NCBI GenBank assembly: GCA_958510825.1 | Contig: OY294048.1 | Coordinates: 36,173,026-36,237,025 of the forward strand | Source: Brachypterus glaber | Taxonomy: Eukaryota > Arthropoda > Insecta > Coleoptera > Kateretidae | Length of the DNA stretch: 64,000 nt | Reading direction: 5' to 3' | Part shown: positions 61,442 to 64,000 of the stretch, one piece after another | How the letters are laid out: every line of letters starts with the position of its first letter | How positions within the stretch are numbered: position 1 is the stretch's first letter | Position numbers and translations under genes: made by a program | Notes under the pieces: model-generated | What the model saw: the letters and a program-made list of their open reading frames with translations, nothing else | Told to the model about the DNA's origin: nothing | The model's database searches: none

Positions 61442-64000
61442 GTAATATTTTTTTTTAATCACCTTTTTAAAAGTTCAATTTTGCTGCCTTAATGGAGATT
61501 TCTCCCGTTAGATTAAACAGGGACAAAAGTTCTACCCAAAAAGGATAGAAGACATAAATACACTCCCACTTCCACCCAACCAAACAAATTCTGTATTTGT
61601 TCTTTGTTGAACAAATACAATATTTACTTGGCCGGGCGAAAAGTCTAAAGAAATTACTGGCGCCATCTAAATTTTAGTAGAATTATCTTATTCTACAGAT
61701 TCACATTAGCTATGTTCGTTCGTGCCGCTCACTGCTACACCTTCCGGCCAACCAAATAAATACTGTATTTGTTGTGTGAAAAACAAATAAAGTATTTATT
61801 TGGTTGGCTGGAAAGTGTAGCACAAATGAGATAGAGATAGGGTAGACGTCTTTTGTTTCATAATTCTAGTTGTAAAGAGCTCCATTAAGCAAACATAGTG
61901 TTCTCCATAAAAAGAAAAATAGCAAAACATATGTTTATTATGATGATATCCGCGCCGATTCAGGTAGGGCTGAGGGTTTGGTTACGGATTTGGCTGATTA
62001 TATTTTTTATGTGTAGCCCACCGATGTTAGAGAAAAACTTCCACGGGATTTTTTTCAAAAACGCCCCGTTTCGAAAGTATGATTTTTGAATTTTTTTTTT
62101 TTAATTTTCTCGAAATGTGATATTGACTATTTAATCTAGAGAACTGCGGTTTTCGCTATTAAAAAACTCATATTTTTTTCTATAAAATTTTATCAAATTA
62201 GTTTTGGCAGTTTTTTGTTTTTTCAAGATGGCAGGGAAAAATTTTAAGGTAATTTTTATCCAAAACTTTTTTATTTTTTTTAAATTTTCAGGATCAACTA
62301 CTAATTATGTGTAATTAAACAAAATCAAAAATAGCACTTTTTTGTTATTTTTTTGCTAGAATCAATAATATGGTCAAAAAACGAAATTTTTTGAACTTTA
62401 TTCGCAGTAGACGTGGAAAATTTCTCGTTTACCGGTTAAAACTACTGTTGCATGTCCTTTTTTATGCCCGTTTATTATGATAATAGATTTGTAAGATATA
62501 CACTAATATTGTATAACAATATATTATATTGTGATGATACATACCCTCGCCGATTCAGGCAGGGCTGACGGCGTGGGTTACTGATTTGTCTGATTATTTT
62601 TTTATGTGTAGCCCACCAATGTCTAAGAAAAACCTCCACGAGATTTTATTCAAAAACGTCCCGTTTCAAAAATATGATTTTTAAAAATATAAAATATAAA
62701 ATAGGGAACGTTCAAGTATTACGTAACTCTCCTTGGGGGGGGCTCATTTTAGAGTGTTACGCCCATGTTAATGGTATAGGAAAATAGCGTTAAAGGGGGG
62801 GGGGGGGGTGCAAAATGATCAAAATTTGCGTTACGTAATAATACTTGAACGTTCCCATATCGAAAATATTAAGTTTTTTAAAATTGTCAAAAATTTTACA
62901 TTAGGGTACATTAACTAAAAAACTATTTAAACTAGAGAATTTCGGGTTTCAGCAATAAAAAAACATATTTTTTCTATTAAATCGCATTAATTTAGTTCAG
63001 ATAGTTTTTTGTTTTTTAAGATGGCGGCAGAAAACTGGCCTTAAATTTCTTTTTGCCGCCATCTTGAAAAAAAAAACAAAAAAATAAACAAAAAAACTAT
63101 AAAAACCAAATTATTGCAGTTTAATAGAAAAAAATATGTTTTTTTTATTGGTGAAAACCGCAAATCTCTAGGTTAAATAGTTTTTAAATTATTGCACGCC
63201 AATGTTAAATTTTTGAAAATTAAAAAAAAAATTAAGAAAAATTAAAAAAATCATATTTTCGAAACGGAAGGTTTTTGAATAAAATCCTGTGGAGATTTTT
63301 CTTAGACATCGGGGGGCTACAGATAAAAAAATAATCAGACAAATCCGTGACCCATGCCGTCAGCCCTACGGGAACAGCGCGGATATCATCACAATATAAT
63401 ATATTGTTATACATAAATATTTTATATCTTACAAATCTATTATCATAAAACGGGCATTAAATAGGACATGCAGACAGCAGTTTTAACCGGTAAACGAGAA
63501 ATTTTCCACGCCTATTGCGAATAAAGTTCGAAAAAGTTGGTAAAATTCCGTTTTTTGGCCATACTATTAGTTCTAGCAAAGAAATAACAAAAAAGTTCTT
63601 TTTGATTTTTTAAATTAAAAGTACACATAATTAGTAGTTGATCCTGAAAATTTCAACAAAATAAAAAATGGAGTTTTTGAGAAAAAAGGCATTAAAATTT
63701 TTCGCTGCCATCTTGAAAAAACAAAAAACTGTCAAAACTATGATACATGTAAATTACATGTAATATTCATATAAAATTGTAAAATTACATGTAAAATCTC
63801 GTAAATTTTACTTGTACCTGCATGGCAACACATTACCTATGATTCTATTTATTTTTTACAGTGTAGTATTTACACGGTTTTCTTTCAGGAATTGGTTATC
63901 AAACATCTCTGGGATTAGCAGCCAGAGGTTGCAAAGTTATAATAGCGTGTAGATCAAATGCAGAATCGCAAAAAGAAGAAATAATTAAAGAAACAAACAA
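61321..64000 (+). CDS. Retinol-dehydrogenase-like short-chain dehydrogenase/reductase, first two exons
   Basis: Exon 1 (61321-61441) and exon 2 (63889 to beyond the window) give MMFLLYLLVIIWIL, a hydrophobic membrane anchor (residues 2-14), then GKVAIVTGG NKGIGYQ with the Rossmann cofactor motif TGxxxGIG (36-43), then LAARGCKVIIACRS. The ACR(S/N) after strand two is typical of NADP(H)-using microsomal SDRs of the RDH11-14/DHRS13 group, which interconvert retinoids or other lipid alcohols and carbonyls. The catalytic YxxxK lies outside the window. The intron interrupts the glycine motif in phase 1. Substrate cannot be inferred. Confidence 0.88.
61493..61884. mobile_element. TTAA-type (piggyBac-like) MITE, copy 2, in the SDR intron
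   Basis: Perfect TTAA on both sides (61489-61492, 61885-61888); ends TGGAG / CTCCA. Over 90% like 1712-2109 by eye, with a roughly 9-bp deletion near 61645. Two internal hairpins on the CAAATACAGTATTTATTTGG theme. It starts 51 bp after the exon 1 donor. Confidence 0.85.
61905..62095 (+). repeat. Direct copy of one arm of the 62.2-63.7 kb palindrome
   Basis: GATGATATCCGCGCCGATTC, AGGGCTGA, TTTTATGTGTAGCCCACC and TTCAAAAACGCCCCGTTTCG match 62535-62690, and inverted 63235-63390. The frame through it is repeat-derived. Confidence 0.7.
62205..63740. repeat. 1.5-kb palindrome in SDR intron 1
   Basis: The outer ends GTTTTTTCAAGATGGCAG and CTGCCATCTTGAAAAAAC are mirrored, followed inward by TACTAATTATGTG, GGTTAAAACTGCTGT-like, ATATTATATTGTGATGAT and GCCGATTCAGGCAGGGCTGA blocks on both sides. 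A smaller palindrome (62995-63125, AAGATGGCGGCA) is at the centre, and a MITE (62704-62856) sits in the left half. Confidence 0.7.
62704..62856. mobile_element. GGGAACGTTC MITE, second full copy (153 bp)
   Basis: Ends GGGAACGTTCAAGTATTACG and complement; ATA on both flanks (62701-62703, 62857-62859). The interior has G8 and G13 runs and differs from the 46.5-kb copy, so only the ends are shared. Confidence 0.8.
63889..64000 (+). CDS. SDR exon 2 (continues past the window)
   Basis: Acceptor GTTTTCTTTCAG; phase 1 in. It encodes GIGYQTSLGLAARGCKVIIA then CRSNAESQKEEIIKETN, open to the window edge. It completes the cofactor-binding beta-alpha-beta unit. Confidence 0.9.

Overview
The window is a stretch of AT-rich eukaryotic nuclear DNA, most likely from an insect. 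It has short exons with GT/AG introns, small introns beside repeat-filled large ones, and a very dense load of DNA transposons, foldback MITEs, truncated LINEs and a tRNA-derived SINE. I cannot name the order. I recognise three protein genes, all on the + strand: (1) the last six exons (460 codons) of a Ptpmeg2/PTPN9-type CRAL-TRIO tyrosine phosphatase, 22740-29356; (2) a complete seven-exon sorting nexin 27 gene (506 aa; PDZ-PX-FERM), 37691-56399; (3) the first two exons of a retinol-dehydrogenase-like short-chain dehydrogenase, running off the end of the window from 61321.

Layout. 1-22.7 kb has no exon I can recognise. It holds a truncated LINE end, an 8-bp-TSD hAT-like element (1031-2745) with a TTAA-type MITE inserted in it, two more TTAA MITEs, a 1.47-kb TIR element, several foldbacks, a hAT foldback MITE, a CpG-rich patch at 4.9-5.13 kb that could be a promoter or first exon, and a nest of palindromes at 20-22 kb. 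22.7-29.4 kb is the phosphatase, with MITEs in its introns. 29.4-37.4 kb is repeats, including a 1,023-bp palindrome built from inverted minisatellite units, for which an empty site of the same host repeat exists at 3.7 kb. 37.4-56.5 kb is SNX27. Its introns carry an inverted array of GGTAATGG-type 15-bp units, a SINE, a 500-bp foldback and a 3.2-kb nest of LINE, hAT MITE and SINE between long inverted repeats. 56.5-64 kb holds a MITE, an assembly gap of exactly 200 N, a deleted hAT element that keeps the transposase C-terminus and carries a SINE, and the 5' part of the dehydrogenase gene, whose first intron contains a TTAA MITE and a 1.5-kb palindrome.

The genes are not a functional cluster. 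PTPMEG2 acts on secretory/endosomal vesicles and SNX27 on endosome-to-surface recycling, but their closeness here is not evidence of joint function. The most informative material is the mobile DNA: many insertions can be read to the base because target-site duplications (8 bp, TTAA, TA, 3 bp) are intact, and one has a related empty site within the same window. No CRISPR, operon or other prokaryote-like system is present.
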